The translations under genes and the position numbers were made by a program. A DNA stretch of 32,458 bases from Bacteroidota bacterium (GTDB lineage: Bacteria; Bacteroidota; Bacteroidia; Bacteroidales; GCA-2711565). The DNA lies in the NCBI GenBank assembly GCA_002711565.1, contig PARP01000021.1, positions 7,510-39,967 on the forward strand. The letters run 5' to 3'. Every line of letters begins with the position of its first letter. The stretch's first letter is position 1. This document shows positions 16,237 to 23,226 of the stretch, one piece after another. The notes beneath the pieces were generated by a model, which saw only the letters and a list, made by a program, of their open reading frames with translations, was not told the origin of the DNA and did not search any database.

Positions 16237-17067
16237 ATGTGTGGAACTTGTGGTTGCGTAGACGACTCTGTACAAATTAGAAAACCGGGTGAATCAGGAC
16301 ATTCTCATTCTCATTCACATGACGGACATCATCACACTCACGAACATCATCATGAACATGGACATGATCACGATCATGAGCATGCGCATGACCATCACCA
16401 TCATAACGAGCACTCAAAAGAGCTACAATTAGAGATCGATGTTTTAAATAAAAACAATTTACTGGCTGAAAGAAACCGCGGTTATTTTGAAGCAAAAAAT
16501 ATCACTGCTTTAAATCTTGTAAGTTCACCAGGTTCAGGTAAAACCAGCTTACTGGAAAGAACCATCAAAGAAATGGGTTCTGAATTACCATTCTCTGTAA
16601 TTGAAGGTGATCAACAAACCATGAATGATGCTGAGCGTATTGAGAAAGCAGGAGCTCCTGTTGTACAAGTAAATACAGGTAGTGGATGCCATCTTGATGC
16701 CGAGATGATCAATAAAGCGGTTAAGAAATTAGAACTTAAAGGAGATAACGTTCTCATTATTGAAAACGTAGGAAATCTAGTTTGTCCTTCTATGTTCGAT
16801 CTTGGTGAATCTAAAAGAGTAGTAGTGATCAGTGTTACTGAAGGTGAAGATAAACCCATCAAATATCCATATATGTTCAACTCATCAGATATTTGTATCA
16901 TTAACAAAATTGATCTCCTACCTTACCTCGATTTTGATGTTGAGAAATGTAAAGAATATGCATTGAAAGTAAATCACCATTTAAAATTCTTTGAGCTGTC
17001 TGTAAAGTCAGGTGAAGGCATGGAACAATGGTATGAGTGGTTAAAAGATTCAATTAAAACCACTTAA
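16237..17067 (+). CDS. hypB: HypB nickel-binding GTPase
   Basis: The 276-residue product starts with the CxxCGC nickel site (C2, C5, C7). A histidine-rich stretch (~22-59) with 22 histidines follows, then the SIMIBI-class GTPase: Walker A SSPGSGKTSL (~96-105), EGDQQT, ENVGNLVCPSMFDLGE with the metal-site Cys, and the NKID guanine-specificity motif. It carries both a high-affinity nickel site and a large nickel store, so it could act as donor and reservoir. It pairs with HypA; together they complete the set HypA-F in this window. A strong terminator follows. Confidence 0.97.
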   Translation: MCGTCGCVDDSVQIRKPGESGHSHSHSHDGHHHTHEHHHEHGHDHDHEHAHDHHHHNEHSKELQLEIDVLNKNNLLAERNRGYFEAKNITALNLVSSPGSGKTSLLERTIKEMGSELPFSVIEGDQQTMNDAERIEKAGAPVVQVNTGSGCHLDAEMINKAVKKLELKGDNVLIIENVGNLVCPSMFDLGESKRVVVISVTEGEDKPIKYPYMFNSSDICIINKIDLLPYLDFDVEKCKEYALKVNHHLKFFELSVKSGEGMEQWYEWLKDSIKTT

Positions 17068-17098
17068 GAAACAGGTACTAAAATACAGTAATTATATC

Positions 17099-17130
17099 AA
17101 AGGTCGGGCATGTTCCGACCTTTTGCTTTT
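17099..17130 (+). terminator. Terminator after hypB
   Basis: AAAGGTCGG and CCGACCTTT form a perfect 9-bp stem around a 7-base loop, followed by TTTTGCTTTT. It ends the hypAB transcript ahead of the second rex promoter. Confidence 0.85.
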
Positions 17131-17158
17131 CCTTATACATCTAAGCTTAGAGCATACG

Positions 17159-17176
17159 TTGTTAAATAATTAACAA
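17159..17176. promoter_or_regulatory. Rex operator upstream of the second rex
   Basis: TTGTTAA-ATAA-TTAACAA is a perfect inverted repeat, with the same half-sites as the hoxF operator. It ends four bases before the -33 element of the second rex promoter, so bound Rex could block RNA polymerase. This indicates autoregulation or cross-regulation between the two Rex proteins. Confidence 0.85.
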
Positions 17177-17180
17177 AAAA

Positions 17181-17212
17181 TTTGTTTTTTATTTTTCAGA
17201 AGTCTAAATTTG
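17181..17212 (+). promoter_or_regulatory. Promoter of the second rex (-33 TTTG, -7 TAAATTTG)
   Basis: TTTG at 17181-17184 and TAAATTTG at 17205-17212 are separated by 20 bases, an almost ideal Bacteroidota housekeeping promoter. Transcription would start near 17218, which rules out the upstream ATG at 17210 and supports the start at 17255. Confidence 0.75.
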
Positions 17213-17254
17213 CTAGCCTTAGATCTAATTTACCTAAAACCCGCATTAGTTTTA

Positions 17255-17881
17255 ATGAAGCATTTACCCCATAAAACGATTGAGAGACTTAGTCAGTATC
17301 GTCGAGCCTTATTGATCTGCGCTTCCAAAGGAAAAACGCACATCTTCTCTCATGAAATTGCTAAAATTCAGCATATTACGCCAGTGCAGGTTCGACGAGA
17401 CATTATGCTTATCGGTTATACCGGTACCTTACGTAAAGGATATAATGTACAAGAACTGATCGACCTTATTGGTGATATTCTGGACACGCATGAAGGACTG
17501 AATGTTGCTGTTGTAGGGATTGGTAATCTTGGTCATGCAATGATCAATTATTTCAACGGAAAACGTACGAAATTATCTATCGTTGCGGCATTTGACAGCA
17601 ATCCTGATAAAGTCGACAGAATTTTCTCAGGAGTAAAATGTCATCATATCGACCAATTACCGGAAATCGTTAAAAACGAAAAGATCTCCATAGGAATTAT
17701 TACAGTACCTGCAGGTTCTGCTCCAGAAGTGAGCGAAAAACTTGTAAATGCAGGTGTTAAAGGAATATTAAATTACACTCCAAAACCTGTAAATGTTCCT
17801 AAACATATTTACCTTGAAGAGTATGATATGATCACCTCATTAGAAAAAGTTGCATTCTTCGTAAAAACACACGGAGAATAA
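17255..17881 (+). CDS. rex: Rex, NADH-sensing transcriptional repressor (second copy)
   Basis: The start at 17255 gives 208 residues and the usual Rex opening (MKHLPHKTIERLSQYRRALL). The frame is open back to 17210, but that ATG lies inside the -7 element. The winged helix spans ~1-75 (HITPVQVRRDIMLIGYTG), and the Rossmann domain follows with VGIGNLGHAMINYF and FDSNPDK. It is clearly related to, but well diverged from, the copy at 1364-1981, so this is not a recent duplication. A perfect Rex operator lies upstream of its promoter. It stands alone between two terminators, next to hypAB. Confidence 0.93.
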   Translation: MKHLPHKTIERLSQYRRALLICASKGKTHIFSHEIAKIQHITPVQVRRDIMLIGYTGTLRKGYNVQELIDLIGDILDTHEGLNVAVVGIGNLGHAMINYFNGKRTKLSIVAAFDSNPDKVDRIFSGVKCHHIDQLPEIVKNEKISIGIITVPAGSAPEVSEKLVNAGVKGILNYTPKPVNVPKHIYLEEYDMITSLEKVAFFVKTHGE

Positions 17882-17903
17882 CAAATATTAGTTTAGTTAG
17901 TAA

Positions 17904-17935
17904 TAAAAAAGCCCCGAGTGATCGGGGCTTTTTTT
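17904..17935 (+). terminator. Terminator after the second rex
   Basis: GCCCCGA and TCGGGGC form a perfect stem with loop GTGA, preceded by A and followed by seven T. Confidence 0.9.
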
Positions 17936-17950
17936 AGTGCCTAAAATTAA

Positions 17951-17999
17951 TAAAGTGCCTAAAGTGAGCTAGAGTGACTAGAGTGAACTAAAGTTAGTC
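17951..17999 (+). repeat. Degenerate short tandem repeat (unit about 9-10 bp)
   Basis: Five imperfect copies of a unit like AAAGTGAGCT follow one another: AAAGTGCCT, AAAGTGAGCT, AGAGTGACT, AGAGTGAACT, AAAGTTAGT. It is non-coding, just downstream of the rex terminator. Copy number may vary between strains. Confidence 0.6.
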
Positions 18000-18049
18000 T
18001 TGCTGTTGGCTGTTAATTTAGTATTATTCTTTGTGCATGTTGTATTCAA

Positions 18050-18189
18050 GGACAGGCCTTAAAAAAAACTTTATTTGGATTAAAGCAAAACCTTAGTAAG
18101 ATCGGGAAGCTGAGAACTTGTTCGAAGATCACCCGGTCGCACTTAGGTTTTGCAAAAATTCAGGTGAAGTTTTTTTTCAAGCCTTGTCC
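18050..18189. repeat. Imperfect ~140-bp palindrome
   Basis: The outer ends GGACAGGCCTT and AAGCCTTGTCC mirror each other. Inside, AAAAAAAACTT mirrors AAGTTTTTTTT, and GCAAAACCT mirrors AGGTTTTGC. The centre is GAACTTGTTC near 18118. No open frame of note lies in it. The form suggests a non-autonomous repeated element (REP/MITE-like) or a large structured RNA. The gene-free stretch 17936-18386 holds only this, the tandem repeat, two hairpins and the carbamate kinase terminator. Confidence 0.65.
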
Positions 18190-18201
18190 CGAAGCTTCGG
18201 G
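18188..18201. repeat. Perfect 14-bp palindrome at the edge of the large palindrome
   Basis: CCCGAAGCTTCGGG is its own reverse complement and abuts the right end of the large palindrome. Related CCCGAAGCTTCGGG-type hairpins are, to my knowledge, frequent between genes of Bacteroidota. Confidence 0.6.
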
Positions 18202-18244
18202 ATTGGTTCTTTTATCAAGAAAAGAACAAAAAGAAAAAAGCAAA

Positions 18245-18280
18245 CGGGATGACATCCGCCGAATGGCGGAAGTCATCCCG
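18245..18280. repeat. Long GC-rich hairpin
   Basis: Arms CGGGATGACATCCGCC and GGCGGAAGTCATCCCG pair over 16 bp with one A-A mismatch around GAAT. It is much richer in GC than its surroundings. On the minus strand T-rich DNA follows, so it could serve as a second terminator for carbamate kinase, but it may equally belong to the repeat element beside it. Confidence 0.6.
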
Positions 18281-18330
18281 TTCAATTCATCATTATCTAT
18301 TGTCTATTATCTAACCTCAATCATCTAAAA

Positions 18331-18357
18331 ACAAAAAAAGCCTCGGTTTCCCAAGGC
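18331..18357 (-). terminator. Terminator after carbamate kinase
   Basis: On the minus strand GCCTTGG and CCGAGGC pair (one T-G wobble) around GAAA, followed by TTTTTTT. Confidence 0.8.
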
Positions 18358-18386
18358 CTTTCAATTATTTATAAGATTAAAATCGA

Positions 18387-19331
18387 TTATACCATAACAA
18401 TTCTGGTACCACCATCATCAACACCTAATAAAGTGCTCTTAGTAATGATAGCATCTTTACCACTATTTTCTACGAAATGAACAGCAGCGCGAATCTTTGG
18501 TGCCATACTACCTTCAGCAAAATGACCTTCAGCAAGATATTGTTTAGCTTCTGCGATTGTCATTCTGTCGATTACTTTCTCCTCAGGAGTATTGAAATTC
18601 AAACAAACTTTAGCAACATCTGTCAAGATGAATAATTTATCTGCATTGATCTGAGCAGCTAATAATGCCGATGCAAGATCTTTATCAATAACTGGATCTA
18701 TACCTTGAAGTTTATTAGGCTCTACATAGAATGCAGGAATTCCACCACCACCAACAGCGATCACAATATGACCTTCACGAGCGATCTTCTCAATAGATTT
18801 TTTATTAGAGATCACTAATGGTTTTGGAGAAGCAACAACTTTTCTCCATCCACCTCTGGCTTTATCTTCTACAAATTTTGAATTTGTTTCTGCCATGATC
18901 TTCTCAGCATCCTCTTTAGAATAATAAGGCCCAATAGGTTTGGTTGGATTCTTAAATGCCTCATCATCTTTATTAACAAGAACTTGTGTTACAATAGTAA
19001 GGATATCACGATCCATATCTTTTGATAATAACACATTTCTTAATTGTTGTTCAATAATATATCCGATGAAACCTTGAGAATATGCTACACAGATATCAAG
19101 TGGCATCTCAGGTACGCCATGCGTTTGATCACCTGCTTGATTTGCTAATAATATATTTCCCACCTGTGGTCCGTTACCGTGGGTTAAAACAAGGTTGTAG
19201 TCTCTATCTAACAACTTAACCAGAGTTTCACTGGCACGATAAGCATTCTCTTCCTGCTCGTCGATCGTTCCTTTTTGTCCGGCTTGAAGTAAAGCGTTTC
19301 CGCCAAAAGCAACAACAGCTAATTTTTTCAT
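18387..19331 (-). CDS. arcC: Carbamate kinase
   Basis: This 314-residue amino-acid-kinase-family protein starts KKLAVVAFGGNALLQAGQ and has THGNGPQVGN (substrate loop), PYYSKEDAE, AVGGGGIPAF, IDKDLASALLA and ITDVAKVCLN, all typical of carbamate kinase. It interconverts carbamoyl phosphate plus ADP with ATP plus carbamate and ammonia in the cytoplasm. No arginine deiminase or ornithine carbamoyltransferase genes lie beside it, so the source of carbamoyl phosphate is not shown. Carbamoyl phosphate is also the HypF substrate, so the two could compete or cooperate. It has its own promoter and terminator and is divergent from the transporter gene. Confidence 0.95.
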   Translation of the reverse strand: MKKLAVVAFGGNALLQAGQKGTIDEQEENAYRASETLVKLLDRDYNLVLTHGNGPQVGNILLANQAGDQTHGVPEMPLDICVAYSQGFIGYIIEQQLRNVLLSKDMDRDILTIVTQVLVNKDDEAFKNPTKPIGPYYSKEDAEKIMAETNSKFVEDKARGGWRKVVASPKPLVISNKKSIEKIAREGHIVIAVGGGGIPAFYVEPNKLQGIDPVIDKDLASALLAAQINADKLFILTDVAKVCLNFNTPEEKVIDRMTIAEAKQYLAEGHFAEGSMAPKIRAAVHFVENSGKDAIITKSTLLGVDDGGTRIVMV

Positions 19332-19369
19332 AATATCTCTCCGATTTAATAATTTTTAAAGAAAGATTG

Positions 19370-19377
19370 CAAAGCTA
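19370..19377 (-). promoter_or_regulatory. Carbamate kinase promoter -7 element
   Basis: Minus strand TAGCTTTG matches TAnnTTTG exactly, about 38 bp upstream of the arcC start. Confidence 0.45.
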
Positions 19378-19454
19378 GAAATTTTAAACATACATAAAAC
19401 ATTTAGTGTTAATTCTTTCACGAGTTTTTAGCATAAATCATGTCGATTTATTTT

Positions 19455-19462
19455 TAAATTTG
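19455..19462 (+). promoter_or_regulatory. Transporter-operon promoter -7 element
   Basis: TAAATTTG matches TAnnTTTG exactly. Transcription would start near 19468, only ~11 nt before the ATG at 19479, so the leader would be very short. No clear -33 element. Confidence 0.45.
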
Positions 19463-19478
19463 AAGAAAGCACCATAAT

Positions 19479-20342
19479 ATGCGACAAATTCTTCGTTTAA
19501 GCACCTCAAAACAAAGCCTTAGCATTTTACTGGGTCTCACTGTTTTTTTCCTTGTTTTAACATTTGGAAAGCTTGATGATGGCAATCCACGTGTTACATA
19601 CACCCTCGCAATTGCATTATTGATGGCTATTTGGTGGGTTACTGAAGCAGTACCATTGGCAGTAACCTCATTAATTCCGGTTGCATTATTCCCATTACTC
19701 GGCATCATGAATGGCAAAGATGTGTCTTCAACCTATTTTAACCATGTCATCTTTCTGTTTATTGGAGGATTTATCGTTGCCATTGCCATGCAGAAATGGG
19801 ATCTACACAAAAGAATAGCCCTAAAGATCCTAATGTTCACAGGTTTAAGTCCTGCACGTATTATGCTGGGCTTTATGCTTGCCGCAGGATTTCTCTCCAT
19901 GTGGATCTCAAATACAGCAACATGCATGATGATGGTCCCTATTTTATTATCGATCATGTCGAAACTAGAAGATAAAATCGACAAAGAAGTTGTACAAAAA
20001 TACTCTATCGGATTGCTATTAGGCGTTGCACATGGTGCATCTATTGGAGGTATAGCTACACTAGTTGGAACGCCTCCGAATCTATCATTTGCAAGAATAT
20101 TTCAGGTAATGTTCCCGGAAGCACCGGAGATCTCATTTGCTCAATGGCTATTTTTCGCATTTCCAATTGCCGTGGTCATATTTATATTCTGTGTTGTTTA
20201 TCTATACTATGTATATAAACCAAAGAAAAACACATGGAATGAGATCGACAAATCTACATTTAGACGTGAATATGAAGAGCTTGCACCAGTAACTTACGAG
20301 CAAAGGATCAAAGGATCATCTTCATCAACTTTATCGCTTTAG
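19479..20342 (+). pseudogene. SLC13/DASS-family anion:Na+ symporter, N-terminal part (frameshifted)
   Basis: Residues 1-280 of a divalent anion:sodium symporter (dicarboxylate or sulfate carriers). Hydrophobic segments follow one another from ~18, including ITVTEAVPLAVTSL-type text (WWVTEAVPLAVTSLIPVALF) and the first SNT substrate/sodium motif, SNTATCMMMVPI, then GIATLVGTPPNLSF. After EQRIKG the frame runs into SSSSTLSL and a TAG at 20340. The lost frame continues at 20315 and gives the rest of the transporter. The cause is a tandem duplication of eight bases. As it stands this piece would make only the first half and is unlikely to transport. The substrate cannot be named from the sequence. 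Confidence 0.85.
20302..20317 (+). repeat. 8-bp tandem duplication causing the transporter frameshift
   Basis: AAAGGATC occurs twice end to end (20302-20309 and 20310-20317). Removing one copy gives GAG CAA AGG ATC ATC TTC and restores one continuous frame (EQRIIFINFIALAF) through the whole transporter. The duplication is therefore the lesion itself and could be reversed by slippage or recombination. Confidence 0.85.
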
Positions 20343-21016
20343 CATTTTTATGGCTTTTCAGATCGAATATCAATATTGGAGATTTTGTTATTCCGGGTTG
20401 GTCTAACCTATTTAATAACCCGGAATATATTAATGATGGTACAGTAGGAGTTATCATGGGTATAATATTATTTATGATTCCGGCCAAGGACAAAAAGCTC
20501 AAGTTTATTTTGAATCTGGATGCCATAGCGAAAATCCCATGGCATATTGTTCTACTTTTCGGAGGTGGATTTGCATTGGCGAGTGGATTTAAGGAATCAG
20601 GATTATCAGAATGGTTCGGTTATCAATTACAATGGGTTGTTAGTATTCATCCAATTCTGGTGATGCTGGTAATTTGTTTAGTAATGACTTTCCTAACCGA
20701 ACTCACATCCAATACAGCAACGACGGAAATGTTATTACCGATACTTGCCGGATTATCCGTAAGTGTTCAGATCAATCCACTTTTGTTCATGCTACCTGCA
20801 ACACTCTCAGCTTCAATGGCATTTATGTTGCCAGTAGCCACTCCTCCAAATGCAATAATTTTTGGAACAAATAGATTAACAGTCATGCAAATGGCTAAAA
20901 CCGGTTTCATTTTAAATATTTTTGGAGCAATTGTAATAACTCTTGCGACTTACTTCTTTAGTGAAATCGTATTTGGTTTTGATATGCAATTATTCCCTGA
21001 TTGGGCAAAACATTAA
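20315..21016 (+). pseudogene. SLC13/DASS-family symporter, C-terminal part (out of frame with its N-terminal half)
   Basis: From 20315 the displaced frame reads IIFINFIALAFLWLFRSN and continues to TAA at 21014-21016; the first in-frame ATG is at 20456. It contains the second inverted half of a DASS carrier: FGGGFALASGFKESGLSEWFG, the second SNT motif SNTATTEMLLPIL, and MLPVATPPNAIIFGTNRL with the conserved PPNA loop. With the 8-bp repeat collapsed to one copy, the combined protein would be ~509 residues, a normal size. There is no other damage, so the break looks recent. The next gene starts one base after its stop. Confidence 0.8.
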
Positions 21017-21017
21017 T

Positions 21018-21911
21018 ATGAAAGATCAGAAAAAGGCATACGGATTTGCAATTACGGCCATACTCTTCTGGTCAACGATGAGTTCTGCTTTTAAGCTTAC
21101 GCTCCAACATATTGATACGGCTAATCTCCTTTTCATTGCCAGTGTTTCTTCAGTCTTGATCTTATTGATCATCAACTTGATAAATGGAGAACATAGATCC
21201 CTACTAAAGCTAAGTTCCAAACACATCCTCAATTCCGCCTTTCTTGGTGCATTAAATCCATTTGCTTATTACCTTATACTTTTCAAAGCTTATGATCTGT
21301 TGCAAGCTCAAATTGCAGGTACTTTAAATTACTTTTGGCCTGTAGTTCTTGTGTTATTATCAATCCCTTTATTAAAGCAAAAGATCAGTTACAAAAGCAT
21401 TCTTGCTATCCTGATTAGTTTTATCGGAATTATGATCATCTCATCAGAAGGAAACTTCAGCAATCTTGCCTCGGATAATTATCTGGGCATAGGTTTAGCA
21501 TTAGGAAGCGCATTATTCTGGGCATTATATTGGATCTATAATGTAAAAGATGAACGATCAGATCTTCCAAAGCTATTACTGAATTTCATATTTGGCGCCT
21601 TTTATATATCTGTCTACTTGATAATTACCGGTCAGTTCACAATTCCTAAACCTGAAGCAATTGGTGGAGGTATTTATATAGGATTTTTTGAGATGGGCCT
21701 TACTTACTTCTTCTGGTTGAAAGCTCTTCAATACTCTGTAAACACGGCCAAAGTGAGCAACTTGGTTTACCTCTCACCATTTATTGCTCTTATCATCATT
21801 CATTTAACTGTAGGGGAACAAATTCTGATCACAACTTTCGTAGGATTGATTTTTATCGTTGGAGGCATTCTGTTACAAAAATATATCGACCGACCCGCCC
21901 CTAAACACTAA
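21018..21911 (+). CDS. EamA/DMT-family membrane transporter
   Basis: The start at 21018 (MKDQKKAYGFAITAILFW) is chosen because it lies one base after the preceding stop and places the first membrane segment right after a short charged N-terminus; the open frame reaches back to 20943 inside the transporter gene. The 297-residue protein has about ten hydrophobic segments in two EamA repeats, the second beginning near GIGLALGSALFWALYW and containing GFFEMGLTYFFWLKAL. Members export amino acids, metabolites or nucleotide sugars. The substrate is not predictable. It is tightly linked to the transporter upstream and mtaB downstream. Confidence 0.88.
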   Translation: MKDQKKAYGFAITAILFWSTMSSAFKLTLQHIDTANLLFIASVSSVLILLIINLINGEHRSLLKLSSKHILNSAFLGALNPFAYYLILFKAYDLLQAQIAGTLNYFWPVVLVLLSIPLLKQKISYKSILAILISFIGIMIISSEGNFSNLASDNYLGIGLALGSALFWALYWIYNVKDERSDLPKLLLNFIFGAFYISVYLIITGQFTIPKPEAIGGGIYIGFFEMGLTYFFWLKALQYSVNTAKVSNLVYLSPFIALIIIHLTVGEQILITTFVGLIFIVGGILLQKYIDRPAPKH

Positions 21912-21932
21912 GGTTTAGCTATCTTTGCCTTG

Positions 21933-23225
21933 ATGAAGAAAATAGCATTCCTAACATTTGGTTGTAAATTAAATTTCTCTGAGACTTCAAGCATTTCCAA
22001 AACCTTTCTAAATGATGGGTTTGAATTGGTTGATTTTAAAGATCAGGCTGATTTTTATGTGATCAATTCATGCACTGTTACTGGAAATGCAGAAAAGAAA
22101 TGTAAAACAGCTATAAAGCAAGCGCATAAAAGAAATCCTCATGCAAGAATTGCAGTTATAGGATGTTTTTCTCAATTAAGACCTGATGAACTTGCAGCAT
22201 TTGATGGTGTTGACCTTGTTCTTGGCAATAAAGAGAAATTTGAGTTAATTGAACATCTCAAAGGAATTCAAGATGATGCTGAAGCTAAAGTAGCTGCTTC
22301 AGATCTCAAACGTGATTATTCTTTCTATTCAAGTTATTCTTCAGGAGATAGAACCCGATCATTCCTTAAAGTTCAGGATGGATGTGATTACTTCTGTACG
22401 TTCTGCACCATACCTTTTGCCAGAGGGAGAAGTAGATCTGATACAGTAGAAAATACGATTGAAGTAGCTAAAGAGATCGCTAGTTCGAACATCAAAGAAG
22501 TGATCCTTACTGGGATTAATGTTGGTGATTTTGGCAAACATACAGATGAGACACTTTTAGACTTACTTAAAGAGCTGGAAAAAATTAATGGCATCGAAAG
22601 AATTAGGATTTCCTCAATTGAGCCGGATCTGCTTAATAATGATATCATAAGTTTGGTGATCAATTCAGACAAGTTCCTCCCCCACTTCCATATTCCATTG
22701 CAATCAGGATGTAATAAAATCCTTAAAGCGATGAAAAGAAAATATAAGAGAGAACTTTTTGCTGAGCGGATCGATCTAATAAAAGATAAACTTCCAAATG
22801 CAATGATCGCGGCGGATGTGATCATTGGATTTCCCGGCGAAACTGAAGAGGATTTCCTAGATACATATAACTTCATAAGAGATAATCAAATCACTTATGC
22901 TCACATTTTTCCTTACTCAGAAAGACCGGGCACTCTAGCTCAAAAAATGGAGAATAAAATTCCAAATAATGTAATCAAGGAAAGAGTGCAAAGATTAAAG
23001 GAACTTTCTGACAGGAAGAAGAGAGTTTTCTATCACGACCATCAGGGACAAGAATTCAGTGTGTTATTTGAGGGAGATAATCATGAGGGTTATATGCATG
23101 GTTTCACTGAGAATTATATTAGAGTCAGAACCAAACATAATTCCGACTTAACCAATACGATCAAAAAAGTCAGACTTGATCAAATGATCAATGACGAATG
23201 TTACGATATCACAATTTTAGATTAA
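21933..23225 (+). CDS. mtaB: MtaB, tRNA t6A37 methylthiotransferase
   Basis: The 430-residue protein starts MKKIAFLTFGCKLNFSET, the UPF0004 domain with cluster ligands C11, C47 (NSCTVTGNAE) and ~C82 (VIGCFSQ). The radical-SAM domain has the CxxxCxxC motif DGCDYFCTFCTIPFARG at ~150, GFPGETEEDF, then a TRAM-like C-terminal segment. It converts t6A to ms2t6A at position 37 of tRNAs reading ANN codons. MtaB is preferred over MiaB or RimO because of the FGCKLNFSET opening and CTIPFARG context. A TATCTTTG -7-like box at 21920-21927 would put a start of transcription at or next to the ATG. Confidence 0.9.
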   Translation: MKKIAFLTFGCKLNFSETSSISKTFLNDGFELVDFKDQADFYVINSCTVTGNAEKKCKTAIKQAHKRNPHARIAVIGCFSQLRPDELAAFDGVDLVLGNKEKFELIEHLKGIQDDAEAKVAASDLKRDYSFYSSYSSGDRTRSFLKVQDGCDYFCTFCTIPFARGRSRSDTVENTIEVAKEIASSNIKEVILTGINVGDFGKHTDETLLDLLKELEKINGIERIRISSIEPDLLNNDIISLVINSDKFLPHFHIPLQSGCNKILKAMKRKYKRELFAERIDLIKDKLPNAMIAADVIIGFPGETEEDFLDTYNFIRDNQITYAHIFPYSERPGTLAQKMENKIPNNVIKERVQRLKELSDRKKRVFYHDHQGQEFSVLFEGDNHEGYMHGFTENYIRVRTKHNSDLTNTIKKVRLDQMINDECYDITILD

Positions 23226-23226
23226 T

